Assembly (NCBI RefSeq): GCF_946221145.1
Contig: NZ_CAMIOH010000011.1
Span: 1 to 28,913, forward strand
From: an uncultured Paracoccus sp.
GTDB taxonomy: Bacteria; Pseudomonadota; Alphaproteobacteria; Rhodobacterales; Rhodobacteraceae
Reading direction: 5' to 3'
DNA length: 28,913 nucleotides
Part shown: positions 1 through 7,587 of the stretch, piece by piece
Layout of the letters: each line of letters opens with the position of its first letter
Numbering within the stretch: the first letter of the stretch is position 1
Made by a program: the position numbers and the translations under genes
The notes under the pieces: generated by a model
What the model was told of the DNA's origin: nothing
The model's database searches: none
What the model saw: the letters and a program-made list of their open reading frames with translations, nothing else

Positions 1-409
1 ACGGCCCCAGCTGGAAGATCGCGTCCTCGGACTGTTCGTGGGTGCGCAGCTGCGCGCGCAGCCGGGCCAGCAGGACCGGGAACTTGAACGGCTTGGTGAT
101 GTAATCATTGGCGCCCGCGTCCAGGCCCAGGATCGTGTCGGCGTCGGTGTCATGGCCGGTCAGCATCACGATCGGGCATTTCACGTTCAGCTTGCGCAGC
201 TTCTTGCACAATTCGCGCCCGTCCGTATCGGGCAGGCCCACGTCCAGGATCACCAGATCGAAGATCGCGCCCTTGGCGGCCTCGACCGCGCCCGCGCCGC
301 TGCCGGCTTCGGTCACGTCGAAATCGTCGGTGGCCGTCAACTGTTCGGCCAAAGCCTCGCGCAGGTCGTCTTCGTCATCCACCAGCAGGATTTTTTTCAG
401 TCCGGGCAT
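1..409 (-). CDS. Two-component response regulator, N-terminal receiver domain (partial)
   Basis: The first 136 residues are a complete receiver (CheY-like) domain; the rest runs off the left edge. Visible landmarks are the acidic pair D11/D12, the likely phosphoacceptor D56 (motif VILDVG), T84 in MLTG and K106 in YITKPF. After the receiver the chain continues into a short linker ending FQLGP, which resembles the start of an OmpR/PhoB winged-helix domain; that effector domain is outside the window, so the subfamily is an inference. The ATG has a good ribosome site (GGGAGG, about 6 nt upstream on the minus strand). The gene is divergent from ribA, with about 100 bp between them. No histidine kinase gene is visible here, so the signal and target genes are unknown. 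Confidence 0.9.
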   Translation of the reverse strand, partial: MPGLKKILLVDDEDDLREALAEQLTATDDFDVTEAGSGAGAVEAAKGAIFDLVILDVGLPDTDGRELCKKLRKLNVKCPIVMLTGHDTDADTILGLDAGANDYITKPFKFPVLLARLRAQLRTHEQSEDAIFQLGP

Positions 410-510
410 GTTGCCTCCCATCGCTTGTTGCGCGAGTAGGTGGGACAGAGGCGCGTCTCCGTCCAGCATCATGTCGGAATTCTCACATGGAGTTGTCGGG
501 TGGGGCGCTT

Positions 511-1611
511 ATGTTTCAGAATGTTACAGAACCCAACCCCGATGCCCCGCAGATGAGCCTGATCCCCACCCTGACCGAAACCGTCTCGCGCGCCCGCACC
601 GACCTGCGGATGGGCCTGCCGGTGATGATCGGCGGCCATCTGGTCGCGGCGGTGGAAACCCTGTCCCCCGCGCGGCTGGAATCGATCCGCGCTCTGGGCC
701 GCCCGGTTCTGGCCCTGACCGAACGCCGGGCCGAGACGCTGAAGGCGCGGGCCTATGACGACGGGCTGGCGCGGGTGATCGTGCCGGGGGATGCCGATCA
801 CGGCTGGCTGCGGTCGCTGGCCGATCCCTCGGGCGATCTGATGACGCCGATGAAGGGGCCGCTGTTCACGGAACGGGGCGGCGATGCCACGCCGCATCTG
901 GCCGGGCTGGCGCTTGCGAAATCGGCGCAGCTTCTGCCCGCCGTGCTGGTGGTGGCGACCGCGCCCCTGCCGCATCTGACCCAGGTGGCGCCCGGCCCGC
1001 TGCTGGCCCAGCTTGCGCATGAGGCCGCGATGGCTCCGGTGGCCGCCGCTACCCTGCCGCTGGCCGCCGCCGCCCGGTCCCGTCTGCACATCTTTCGCCC
1101 CGACGATGGCGGGGCCGAGCATTACGCCATCGAGATCGGCGATCCACCCCGTGACGCCCCGGTGCTGACGCGGCTGCATTCGGCCTGTTTCACCGGCGAC
1201 GTGCTGGGCAGCCTGAAATGCGATTGCGGGCCGCAGCTTCAGGCCGCCCTGGCCGCGATGGGGCAGGCGGGGCAGGGGGTGCTGCTGTATCTGAACCAGG
1301 AAGGCCGGGGCATCGGGCTGGCCAACAAGATGCGCGCCTATGCCTTGCAGAATCAGGGGTTCGATACCGTGCAGGCCAATCACCGGCTGGGGTTCGAGGA
1401 TGACGAGCGCGATTTCCGCATCGGCGCGGCCCTGCTGCGGCGTCTGGGCTTTGGCACGGCGCGGCTGATGACGAACAACCCGCGCAAGGTCGCGATGCTG
1501 GAAAGCCATGGTATCGCCGTGGCGGAACGGGTGCCGCTGGTGGTGGGGCGCAATCCGCTGAACGCCGCATACCTGGACACCAAGGCCGAAAAATCGGGGC
1601 ATCTGCTGTGA
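511..1611 (+). CDS. ribA: GTP cyclohydrolase II (riboflavin biosynthesis)
   Basis: GTP cyclohydrolase II opens GTP to 2,5-diamino-6-ribosylamino-pyrimidinone 5'-phosphate, the first step of riboflavin synthesis in the cytosol. The C-terminal half (about residues 190-366) carries the family signature: H223-S-A-C226, then SLKCDCG with C237 and C239, giving the three zinc cysteines, followed by YLNQEGRGIGLANK and LMTNNPRK. The N-terminal ~190 residues resemble a degenerate DHBP-synthase-like extension common in alphaproteobacterial RibA; no catalytic DHBP synthase motif is recognised. Start choice: ATG at 511 follows a GGTGGGG stretch; ATG at 487 or 553 in the same frame are alternatives, and 553 would give an MSLIPT start. 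The stop overlaps the next gene (GTGA), suggesting co-translation. Confidence 0.93.
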   Translation: MFQNVTEPNPDAPQMSLIPTLTETVSRARTDLRMGLPVMIGGHLVAAVETLSPARLESIRALGRPVLALTERRAETLKARAYDDGLARVIVPGDADHGWLRSLADPSGDLMTPMKGPLFTERGGDATPHLAGLALAKSAQLLPAVLVVATAPLPHLTQVAPGPLLAQLAHEAAMAPVAAATLPLAAAARSRLHIFRPDDGGAEHYAIEIGDPPRDAPVLTRLHSACFTGDVLGSLKCDCGPQLQAALAAMGQAGQGVLLYLNQEGRGIGLANKMRAYALQNQGFDTVQANHRLGFEDDERDFRIGAALLRRLGFGTARLMTNNPRKVAMLESHGIAVAERVPLVVGRNPLNAAYLDTKAEKSGHLL

Positions 1612-2105
1612 CGCCGGGCGATCTGGTCCTGACCCCGCAGGGGGTGCGGTTCCGGGGGCGGCTGTTTCCGTGCAGCATCGGCAAGGGCGGTGTGGCGAGC
1701 GACAAGCGCGAAGGCGACGGGGCCACGCCCGCAGCTGTGATGCGGATCACCGGGCTGTGGTATCGTCCCGACCGGCTGGCCCGGCCCGCGCCCTGGGCGC
1801 GGCCCATCGGCCCGGGCGATCTGTGGTGCGACGCGCCGGGCGATCCGGCCTATAACCACCATGCCCGCGCGCCGCTGGCCGCCAGCCATGAGCGGCTGCG
1901 GCGCGCCGATCCGCTGTATGACCTGATCCTGACCACCGACTGGAACTGGCCGGATGCGGTGCCGGGGCGCGGATCGGCGATCTTTCTGCACCAGTGGCGC
2001 AGGCCGGGATACGGGACCGAGGGCTGTATCGCCTTCGCGCGACGGAATCTGTTGTGGATCGCGCGGCGGGCGGCGCCGGGGACGCGGGTGATCGTCAGGC
2101 AGTAA
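1608..2105 (+). CDS. L,D-transpeptidase (YkuD-fold) family protein
   Basis: This 165-residue protein ends in the YkuD-type active-site pattern: H128 in IFLHQW, then G139-C140 in YGTEGCIAF, the expected His and nucleophilic Cys of L,D-transpeptidases. The family makes 3-3 peptidoglycan cross-links or attaches proteins to peptidoglycan. No signal peptide or membrane anchor is visible at the N-terminus, so either export is by an unseen route or the protein acts on a cytoplasmic substrate; the small single-domain form is common in Rhodobacteraceae but its substrate is not known to me. It starts with GTG overlapping the ribA stop (GTGA), so it is probably translated with ribA. A pathway link to riboflavin is not evident. 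Confidence 0.8.
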   Translation: MTPGDLVLTPQGVRFRGRLFPCSIGKGGVASDKREGDGATPAAVMRITGLWYRPDRLARPAPWARPIGPGDLWCDAPGDPAYNHHARAPLAASHERLRRADPLYDLILTTDWNWPDAVPGRGSAIFLHQWRRPGYGTEGCIAFARRNLLWIARRAAPGTRVIVRQ

Positions 2106-2110
2106 GCGCC

Positions 2111-2136
2111 GCGCCTGCCTGACGCTTGGCAGGCGC
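2111..2136 (+). terminator. Hairpin between convergent genes, possible terminator
   Basis: A 9-bp perfect inverted repeat (GCGCCTGCC / GGCAGGCGC, 8-nt loop) lies 5 nt after the stop of the L,D-transpeptidase gene, in the gap before the convergent alkB end. There is no T-run after it, so it may act only weakly or need Rho. Confidence 0.4.
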
Positions 2137-2240
2137 GCCGGGATTGCGGGCGTCGCGGCCGATTGCCCGGCGCGATGCCGCTTTGGGCAGTCAGTCGGGG
2201 CGAGTGTCCGGGGGACATTCACCGGCCGGATCTGTCCTGG

Positions 2241-3380
2241 CTAGAGCGCATTCCGCGGCATCGGCAACTCGCCGCGGTTATACGGCCCCCAATCCGTCAC
2301 CTCGGGATAGAACTGCCGCCGCCAGGCCCGGACGCGCGGGTTCATCCGCCGCCGCCACCAGGGCGGGACCATGGCGACGAAGGTCATCGCCGGATAACCC
2401 AGCGGCAGTTGCGGCGCCTGGTCGGTGGCATAGGTCTGCAACAGCGGGAACCGCCGGTCGGGCTTGTAATGGTGGTCGGAATGCCGTTGCAGGTTGATCA
2501 GCAGCCAGTTCGAGGCCCTGTGGCTGGCGTTCCAGCTGTGGCGCGGCAGGATATGTTCGTATCGCCCATCGCCCAGATGCTTGCGCGTCAGACCGTAATG
2601 TTCGACGTAATTCGTCAATTCCAGCTGCCAGATGGCGACAAACGCCTGGAACAGGAACAGCGCCAGCCCCTGCATCCCGCCCAGGGCCAAGGCCAGGGCG
2701 ATCATCCCGCCTTGCAGCGCCGCGTATCGCCAGAAAGGGTTGCGCCGGTCCCAGGGGCTGCGGCCCGCCCGCGCCAGAAGACGCGCTTCGGCCCGCCAGG
2801 CGCTGCGCGGGCCGTCGCGCAGCACACGCCGGAAAAACCGGTAGAAGCCTTCGTTATAGCGCGCCGACACCGCGTCACGGGGGGTCGAGACCCAGGCGTG
2901 ATGGACCAGCAGATGCTCGGTCCGGAAATGCGAATACAGCGTCGAGGCCAGCAGCAGGTCGCCCATCCAGCGTTCCACGGCGGTCTTCTGGTGCAGCAGT
3001 TCGTGGGCATAGACCATGCCGATGGTGCCCGACAGCACGCCCACGCCGAAGAACAGGCCCAGCCTTTCCAGCCCCGACAGATGGCCGGTCCGGGTGGCCA
3101 CCCAGATCGCCCCGAAAATCGCCACGAATTGCAGCGGAAACCAGATCACCGTGACGGCGCGGTGCCAGAACAGCCGCGCCGTTTCGGTTTGCGGATCGGC
3201 GTTTTCCCCGTTCAACCCCAGAACGCCGTCAAGCGCGGTGGTCAGATACCAGGCATAGGCAGGCAGCAGCATCCACCACAGTCCCCCGCCCCAGGCCGCC
3301 AGACCCACAAGCGGCAGCATGACCACGGACATCCAGAAAGGCGCTGCGGCAGGCAATCTGCCGGGGGTTGAATCGCTCAT
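2241..3380 (-). CDS. alkB: Alkane 1-monooxygenase (AlkB family, membrane di-iron)
   Basis: An integral-membrane non-haem di-iron hydroxylase that would convert n-alkanes to 1-alkanols using O2 and rubredoxin. The histidine clusters of the AlkB family are in order: H126-E-L-L-H130, H156-L-L-V-H160-H161, the N-Y-V-E-H261-Y-G motif typical of alkane hydroxylases, and R-H300-S-D-H303-H304. Hydrophobic segments near residues 14-50, 75-96, 105-125 and 222-250 fit the multi-pass topology, and 379 residues is a normal family length. It begins 10 nt after the mutY stop and so probably shares its transcript. No rubredoxin or rubredoxin reductase gene is present in the window, so the electron donor must be encoded elsewhere. 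The substrate chain length cannot be read from the sequence. Confidence 0.92.
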   Translation of the reverse strand: MSDSTPGRLPAAAPFWMSVVMLPLVGLAAWGGGLWWMLLPAYAWYLTTALDGVLGLNGENADPQTETARLFWHRAVTVIWFPLQFVAIFGAIWVATRTGHLSGLERLGLFFGVGVLSGTIGMVYAHELLHQKTAVERWMGDLLLASTLYSHFRTEHLLVHHAWVSTPRDAVSARYNEGFYRFFRRVLRDGPRSAWRAEARLLARAGRSPWDRRNPFWRYAALQGGMIALALALGGMQGLALFLFQAFVAIWQLELTNYVEHYGLTRKHLGDGRYEHILPRHSWNASHRASNWLLINLQRHSDHHYKPDRRFPLLQTYATDQAPQLPLGYPAMTFVAMVPPWWRRRMNPRVRAWRRQFYPEVTDWGPYNRGELPMPRNAL

Positions 3381-3390
3381 GCGCGCGACC

Positions 3391-4416
3391 TTACGCGGCG
3401 AATTCGGCGCGCGCCATATCCCAGACCTTGCGCATCAGGCCCGGTAGGGCGTCCCGGTCGATCTGCGGCAGGGGCACCAGATGACCGCGCGCGGGCGGGT
3501 CGTCCAGGTCGCCCAGCATCACCTGCAAGGACAGGGTGAAATGCGTGAAGACATGGCGGACATGGCCGATGTCCTGCCAGTCCGCACGACCCGGGGGCGG
3601 CAGGTCGCGCCCGTCCCAATGGGCCGAGGGGAAGGCCAGCGTACCGCCCAGAAGGCCCTTGGCCGGGCGTTCCTCGAACACCACGCCGCCGCCGTGGCGG
3701 GCGACCCAGGCGATGCCGGTGCGATCCGGCTTGGCGGCCTTGGGCGCCTTGCGGGGCAGGCTGGCGGCGATGCCCATGGCGCGGGCGTCGCAATCCTGGA
3801 TCAGCGGGCAGATGCCGCAGGCCGGGCCGCGCGGGGTGCAGATCGTCGCGCCCAGGTCCATCATCGCCTGCGCGTAATCACCAGGACGCTGTTGCGGCGT
3901 CAGCGTTTCGGCAAGTGCCACCAGGCCAGGCTTCGCGGCAGGCAGGGGCGTTTCCACCGCGAACAGCCGCGCCACCACGCGTTCCACGTTGCCGTCCACC
4001 ACCGTTTCCGGCGCGTCATAGGCAATCGCCGCGATCGCCGCCGAGGTATAGGCGCCGATCCCCGGCAGTTCCTGCAAACCCTCCCGCGTCGTCGGAAAGC
4101 CGCCTGCTGCCGCCACGGTCCGCGCGCAGGCCAGCAGGTTACGGGCGCGGGCGTAATAGCCAAGCCCCGCCCATTCGGCCATCACCCGCGCGTCATCGGC
4201 CGCCGCAAGATCCTGCACCGTCGGCCACAGTGTCGTGAACCGTTCGAAATAGGCTTTCACCGCCGCGACGGTCGTTTGTTGCAGCATCACCTCGGACAGC
4301 CAGACGCGATAGGGATCCGCCGCGCCGCCGCCGGGCGGCACGCGCCACGGCAGCGAGCGCGCGTGGCGGTCGTACCAGTCCAGCAGATGCGGGGCGATCA
4401 CCTTGGTCTCACGCAA
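3391..4416 (-). CDS. mutY: A/G-specific adenine DNA glycosylase
   Basis: MutY removes adenine mispaired with 8-oxoguanine and prevents G:C to T:A transversions. Visible features are the catalytic Glu (E42 in SEVMLQQT), the helix-hairpin-helix with LPGIGAYTS at 117-125, the catalytic Asp (D141 in VDGNV) and the four iron-sulfur cysteines C193, C200, C203 and C209 in the standard C-x6-C-x2-C-x5-C spacing. The C-terminal part (about 230-341) fits the NUDIX-like 8-oxoG recognition domain. The start appears to be TTG at 4416, preceded by AAGGGA at about 8 nt; an in-frame GTG at 4401 is the alternative. It is divergent from the DUF721 gene and lies directly upstream of alkB. Confidence 0.94.
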   Translation of the reverse strand: MRETKVIAPHLLDWYDRHARSLPWRVPPGGGAADPYRVWLSEVMLQQTTVAAVKAYFERFTTLWPTVQDLAAADDARVMAEWAGLGYYARARNLLACARTVAAAGGFPTTREGLQELPGIGAYTSAAIAAIAYDAPETVVDGNVERVVARLFAVETPLPAAKPGLVALAETLTPQQRPGDYAQAMMDLGATICTPRGPACGICPLIQDCDARAMGIAASLPRKAPKAAKPDRTGIAWVARHGGGVVFEERPAKGLLGGTLAFPSAHWDGRDLPPPGRADWQDIGHVRHVFTHFTLSLQVMLGDLDDPPARGHLVPLPQIDRDALPGLMRKVWDMARAEFAA

Positions 4417-4479
4417 TATTCAGTCCCTTGCTTCCAGACGCGCTTTCATCCCGCTGCGGGCCTGATTAAGGATATGGGG

Positions 4480-5052
4480 GTGACAACGCACCAGGCAATG
4501 ATGGCAAAAGCGTCTGACCGCCCCCAAAACCCCCAGGCAAGCCGCAGGCGCGGCTTTCAGCAGGCGTCTGTTCTGCTGGCCGACCGGGTGCAGAAGGCGG
4601 CCGAGGGGCGCGGATTTGCGGTTGCCCGGCTGCTGACGCATTGGCCGGAAATCGCTGGCTCGCGCCTTGCCGCGATGACCCGCCCTGTCCGCATCAGCCA
4701 TGGGCGTGGCGGCCTGGGTGCCACGCTGACGCTGCTGACGACCGGGCCGGTGGCGCCGCTGGTGGAAATGCAGCTGCCGCAGCTGCGCGACCGGGTGAAT
4801 GCCTGTTACGGCTATAACGCGGTGCAGCGGATCGTGCTGACCCAGACTGCGGCCAGCGGCTTTGCCGAAGGGCAGGCGGTCTTTGCCCCGGCGCCCGCGC
4901 AGCCTGCGGCGCCTGATCCGCAGATCGTCCAACATGCCGACCGGATCGCGAGCCAGTTCCAGGATCCGGCCCTGGCGCAGGCGATGGCGCTGTTGGCCGT
5001 GAACATCGAAACCAGAAGACACCGGAACCACCGAAAGGATTTTCCATGCTGA
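4480..5052 (+). CDS. dciA: DUF721 / DciA family protein (replicative helicase loader type)
   Basis: The protein has the DUF721 core (about residues 15-115), including LLTHWPEIAGSRLA and the RISHGRGGLGATLTLLTTGP strand pair that are typical of the family, followed by a less conserved C-terminal half. DciA proteins interact with the replicative helicase DnaB and are thought to load it in bacteria lacking DnaC; that role is family knowledge. The start is uncertain: AAGGA at 4468-4472 sits 7 nt before the GTG at 4480, which I chose; ATG at 4474, 4498 or 4501 are in the same frame. The frame stays open for about 1 kb upstream, but that part is antisense to mutY. The end overlaps the dsbA-like start by 7 nt, implying coupled translation. 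Confidence 0.85.
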   Translation: MTTHQAMMAKASDRPQNPQASRRRGFQQASVLLADRVQKAAEGRGFAVARLLTHWPEIAGSRLAAMTRPVRISHGRGGLGATLTLLTTGPVAPLVEMQLPQLRDRVNACYGYNAVQRIVLTQTAASGFAEGQAVFAPAPAQPAAPDPQIVQHADRIASQFQDPALAQAMALLAVNIETRRHRNHRKDFPC

Positions 5053-5684
5053 ACCGTCTTGCCGTCGCAGCCCTGGCGCTTGCCCTGGCCGCCCCCGCCG
5101 CGATGGCCCAGGACGCCGCCGCGCCTGCCGCGCCCGAAATCCTGCCCGACATTGCCCGGGGATCCGATGACGCGCCGCTGACCATCGTCGAATATGCCAG
5201 CTTCACCTGTGGGCATTGCGCGAATTTCCATTCCGAGAACTGGCCGAAGCTCAAGGCCGAATATGTCGATACCGGCAAGGTCAAGTTCATCCAGCGGGAC
5301 GTGTATTTCGACCAGCCGGGCCTGTGGGCGGGCGTTCTGGCGCGCTGCGGCGGGGACGAGAAGTTCTATCCCGTGTCCGACATGCTGTTTGACGAACAGG
5401 AAGCATGGCTTGCCGGCGGCACCGGAGAGGAGATCGCGGCCAATCTGCGCAAGATCGGCCTCAAGGCCGGCATGACCGAGGACCAGATGACCGCTTGCTG
5501 GGACGACACCGGCAAGGCCCAGCAGCTGATCGCGACGTTCCAGCAGAACGCCACCGCTGACGGCATCGAGGCGACGCCGACCTTCATCATCGGCGGCGAA
5601 AAGGTCCAGAACCAGCCCTGGGACGACATGAAGGCCGTGATCGACGCCAAGCTGGCCGAGGCGACCCCCGCCCCGGCGAACTGA
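5046..5684 (+). CDS. DsbA-family thiol:disulfide oxidoreductase (exported)
   Basis: A periplasmic thioredoxin-fold oxidoreductase. Residues 1-21 form a signal peptide with an A-M-A/Q-D cleavage site. The redox motif C55-G-H-C58 is followed by a helical insert, and the cis-proline is P178 in ATPTFIIGG, so the DsbA_4-like layout is complete. Two further cysteines (C101 and C151) may form a structural disulfide. The CGHC motif is the same as in DsbG/PDI-type proteins, so whether it oxidises, isomerises or reduces cannot be decided from sequence. It overlaps the DUF721 gene by 7 nt. In relatives, as I recall them, the next gene is often smc; here it is mscL after a hairpin. Confidence 0.92.
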   Translation: MLNRLAVAALALALAAPAAMAQDAAAPAAPEILPDIARGSDDAPLTIVEYASFTCGHCANFHSENWPKLKAEYVDTGKVKFIQRDVYFDQPGLWAGVLARCGGDEKFYPVSDMLFDEQEAWLAGGTGEEIAANLRKIGLKAGMTEDQMTACWDDTGKAQQLIATFQQNATADGIEATPTFIIGGEKVQNQPWDDMKAVIDAKLAEATPAPAN

Positions 5685-5700
5685 TCACCCCGGAACCGTT

Positions 5701-5725
5701 GGCCCGCCTGATCCCGGGGCGGGCC
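5701..5725 (+). terminator. Hairpin after the dsbA-like gene, possible terminator
   Basis: A perfect 8-bp stem (GGCCCGCC / GGCGGGCC, 9-nt loop) lies 16 nt past the stop. A run of five T occurs only about 13 nt further on, so it is a weak intrinsic terminator at best. Confidence 0.4.
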
Positions 5726-5829
5726 AGAATCCGCGCGTTTTTCCGGTGCCGAGCGTGCGGATTTGCCTTTTGTTTCGCGGTCGCCCATGCTTTTCCTAAA
5801 GCGAGCGCGCGTTAACAAGGGACAGCGTC

Positions 5830-6291
5830 ATGATCAAAGAGTTCAGGGACTTTATCGCCCGCGGCAATGTCATCGACCTTGCCGTCGGTATCATCATCGG
5901 CGCGGCTTTCACGGCGATCGTGAATTCCGTCGTGGCCGATCTTATCAACCCGATCCTGGGTTTGCTGACCGGCGGCGTCGATTTCACCAACAAGTATTTT
6001 GTCCTGTCGGGCAACGTGCCCGAAGGCGCCAGCCTGACGGCGGCCCGCGATTCGGGCGCGGCGGTCTTTGCCTATGGGTCTTTCGCGATGGCGGTGCTGA
6101 ACTTCCTGATCATCGCCTGGGCGGTGTTCCTGCTGGTCAAGGCGGTGAACCGCCTTCAGACCATGGCCGCGAAACCGAAAGAAGACGAGGTCGTCGTGAC
6201 CGCCCCCACGCAGGAAGAACTGCTGGCGCAGATCCGCGACCTGCTGGCCGACCGCAACACGCTGTCGGACTATCCGCTGCCCCGGACCTGA
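5830..6291 (+). CDS. mscL: Large-conductance mechanosensitive channel
   Basis: MscL opens under membrane tension and releases solutes on hypo-osmotic shock; it is a homopentamer in the inner membrane. The N-terminal helix and first membrane segment are textbook: MIKEFRDFIARGNVIDLAVG then IIIGAAFTAIV, with the pore-lining glycine and alanine pattern. The second membrane segment is FAMAVLNFLIIAWAVFLLVKAVNR (about 92-117), followed by a charged cytoplasmic C-terminus (LLAQIRDLLADR). The periplasmic loop (about 45-90) is of normal size and total length (153) fits the family. A ribosome site AAGGGA is placed about 7 nt before the ATG. It appears to be transcribed alone, between two hairpins. Confidence 0.97.
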   Translation: MIKEFRDFIARGNVIDLAVGIIIGAAFTAIVNSVVADLINPILGLLTGGVDFTNKYFVLSGNVPEGASLTAARDSGAAVFAYGSFAMAVLNFLIIAWAVFLLVKAVNRLQTMAAKPKEDEVVVTAPTQEELLAQIRDLLADRNTLSDYPLPRT

Positions 6292-6300
6292 AGGGGCACC

Positions 6301-6325
6301 CGGCGCGGGGCAACCCCTCGCGCCG
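6301..6325. terminator. Hairpin between convergent mscL and ald
   Basis: The inverted repeat CGGCGCG / CGCGCCG encloses an inner GGG/CCC pair and is followed on the plus strand by TTTG. It lies between the 3' ends of mscL (plus) and ald (minus) and may end both transcripts. Confidence 0.5.
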
Positions 6326-6333
6326 TTTGCCGG

Positions 6334-7452
6334 TCAGCCTGCCAGCAGCTGATCTGGGGTGATCGCCTCCAGCCCCAGAGCCTCGCCCACCGGAGGAGAG
6401 GTCAGGTGCCCGCCCTGCGTGGACAGGCCCGCGCGCAGATGCGGATCGTCCAGCACCGCCTGGCGCCAGCCCTTGCCGGCAAGCGCCAGCAAAAAGGGCA
6501 GCGTCGCATTGCCAAGCGCCTGGGTCGATGTCCGCGCCACCGCGCCCGGCATGTTGGCCACGCAGTAATGCACCACCCCGTCCACCTCATAGATCGGATC
6601 CTGGTGGGTCGTGGCGCGCGATGTCTCGAAACAGCCGCCCTGGTCGATCGCCACATCCACCAGCACGGCGCCCGGCTGCATGGTGGACAATTGCGCGCGC
6701 GTCACCAGCTTGGGCGCCGCTGCGCCGGGGATCAGCACCGCGCCGATCACCATGTCGGCGCTGCGGATCAGATCGGCGGTGGCGGCGGCGCTGGAATATT
6801 GCGTGGTCAGCCGGCCCATGAAGATGTCGTCAAGGTATGACAGCCGGGCGACCGAACGATCCGTGACGGTGACAGTCGCGCCCATGCCCACGGCGACCCG
6901 CGCCGCCGCCGTGCCGACCACGCCGCCGCCGATGATCACCACATTCGCGGGGCGCACCCCCGGCACCCCGCCCATCAACACGCCGCGCCCGCCATTGGCC
7001 TTTTGCAGCGCCCAGGCGCCGACCTGCGGGGCCAGCCTGCCCGCGACCTCGGACATCGGCGCCAGCAGGGGCAGGCCGCCGCGCGTATCCGTCACCGTTT
7101 CATAGGCGATCGCGGTCACGCCCGATGCCAGCAGATCGCGCGTCTGGTCGGGATCGGGGGCCAGGTGCAGATAGGTGAACAGCACCTGCCCGTCGCGCAG
7201 CATCGCCCGTTCGGCGGCCTGCGGCTCCTTGACCTTCACCACCATCTCGGCTGCGGCGAAAACGGTCTTTGCATCCGGTGCGATGCCGGCCCCGGCGGCG
7301 ATATAGTCGTCATCCGCAAAACCCGACCCCATGCCCGCGCCTGTTTCCACGACGACTGCATGACCCCTGGCGACAGCCTCGGTCACGGCGGCGGGCGTCA
7401 TGCCGACGCGGAATTCCTGCGGTTTGATCTCCTTGGGGCAACCGATCTTCAT
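6334..7452 (-). CDS. ald: Alanine dehydrogenase
   Basis: Catalyses NAD-dependent reversible oxidative deamination of L-alanine to pyruvate and ammonium, mainly used for growth on alanine. The 372-residue protein starts MKIGCPKEIKPQEFRVGMTP, the standard opening of the family. The substrate region includes VKVKEPQ and FTYLHLAPD; the Rossmann NAD site is VVIIGGGVVGTAAARVAVGMGA (about 170-191), and the C-terminal catalytic part contains VDVAIDQGGCFETS and HYCVANMPGAVARTSTQAL. The start has an excellent ribosome site (GGAGGAG, 7 nt upstream). The open frame continues upstream to about 7998, but that part runs antisense to the regulator gene. Ald is divergent from an Lrp/AsnC regulator, the classic arrangement for an alanine-responsive activator and its target. 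Confidence 0.96.
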   Translation of the reverse strand: MKIGCPKEIKPQEFRVGMTPAAVTEAVARGHAVVVETGAGMGSGFADDDYIAAGAGIAPDAKTVFAAAEMVVKVKEPQAAERAMLRDGQVLFTYLHLAPDPDQTRDLLASGVTAIAYETVTDTRGGLPLLAPMSEVAGRLAPQVGAWALQKANGGRGVLMGGVPGVRPANVVIIGGGVVGTAAARVAVGMGATVTVTDRSVARLSYLDDIFMGRLTTQYSSAAATADLIRSADMVIGAVLIPGAAAPKLVTRAQLSTMQPGAVLVDVAIDQGGCFETSRATTHQDPIYEVDGVVHYCVANMPGAVARTSTQALGNATLPFLLALAGKGWRQAVLDDPHLRAGLSTQGGHLTSPPVGEALGLEAITPDQLLAG

Positions 7453-7587
7453 GTCATTCTCCTCCCGTATCCTGGGGTCAGTCTGGCACCGACCCGCCGC
7501 AAGGTGCTGCGAAGAGTTTGCGCGATACGGATGCCGAACACCGAAAAAACGCTGGAACAGCGGCATACGGTCGAAGAATATCCCGCC
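7453..7587. promoter_or_regulatory. Divergent regulatory region between ald and the Lrp/AsnC gene
   Basis: This 135-bp gap must hold both promoters. The hexamer ATACGG occurs at 7525-7530 and 7565-7570, and its complement CCGTAT at 7465-7470; the outer pair extends to a 7-bp inverted repeat CCGTATC / GATACGG. These could be binding half-sites, but no clear -35/-10 pair was recognised. Confidence 0.35.

Noticed and set aside
450..510. FMN riboswitch upstream of ribA
   Set aside because: The gap is only about 100 bp and none of the conserved RFN-element sequence blocks was recognised.
3481..4479. Upstream extension of the DUF721 frame
   Set aside because: It is antisense to mutY, and its composition is that of a shadow frame.
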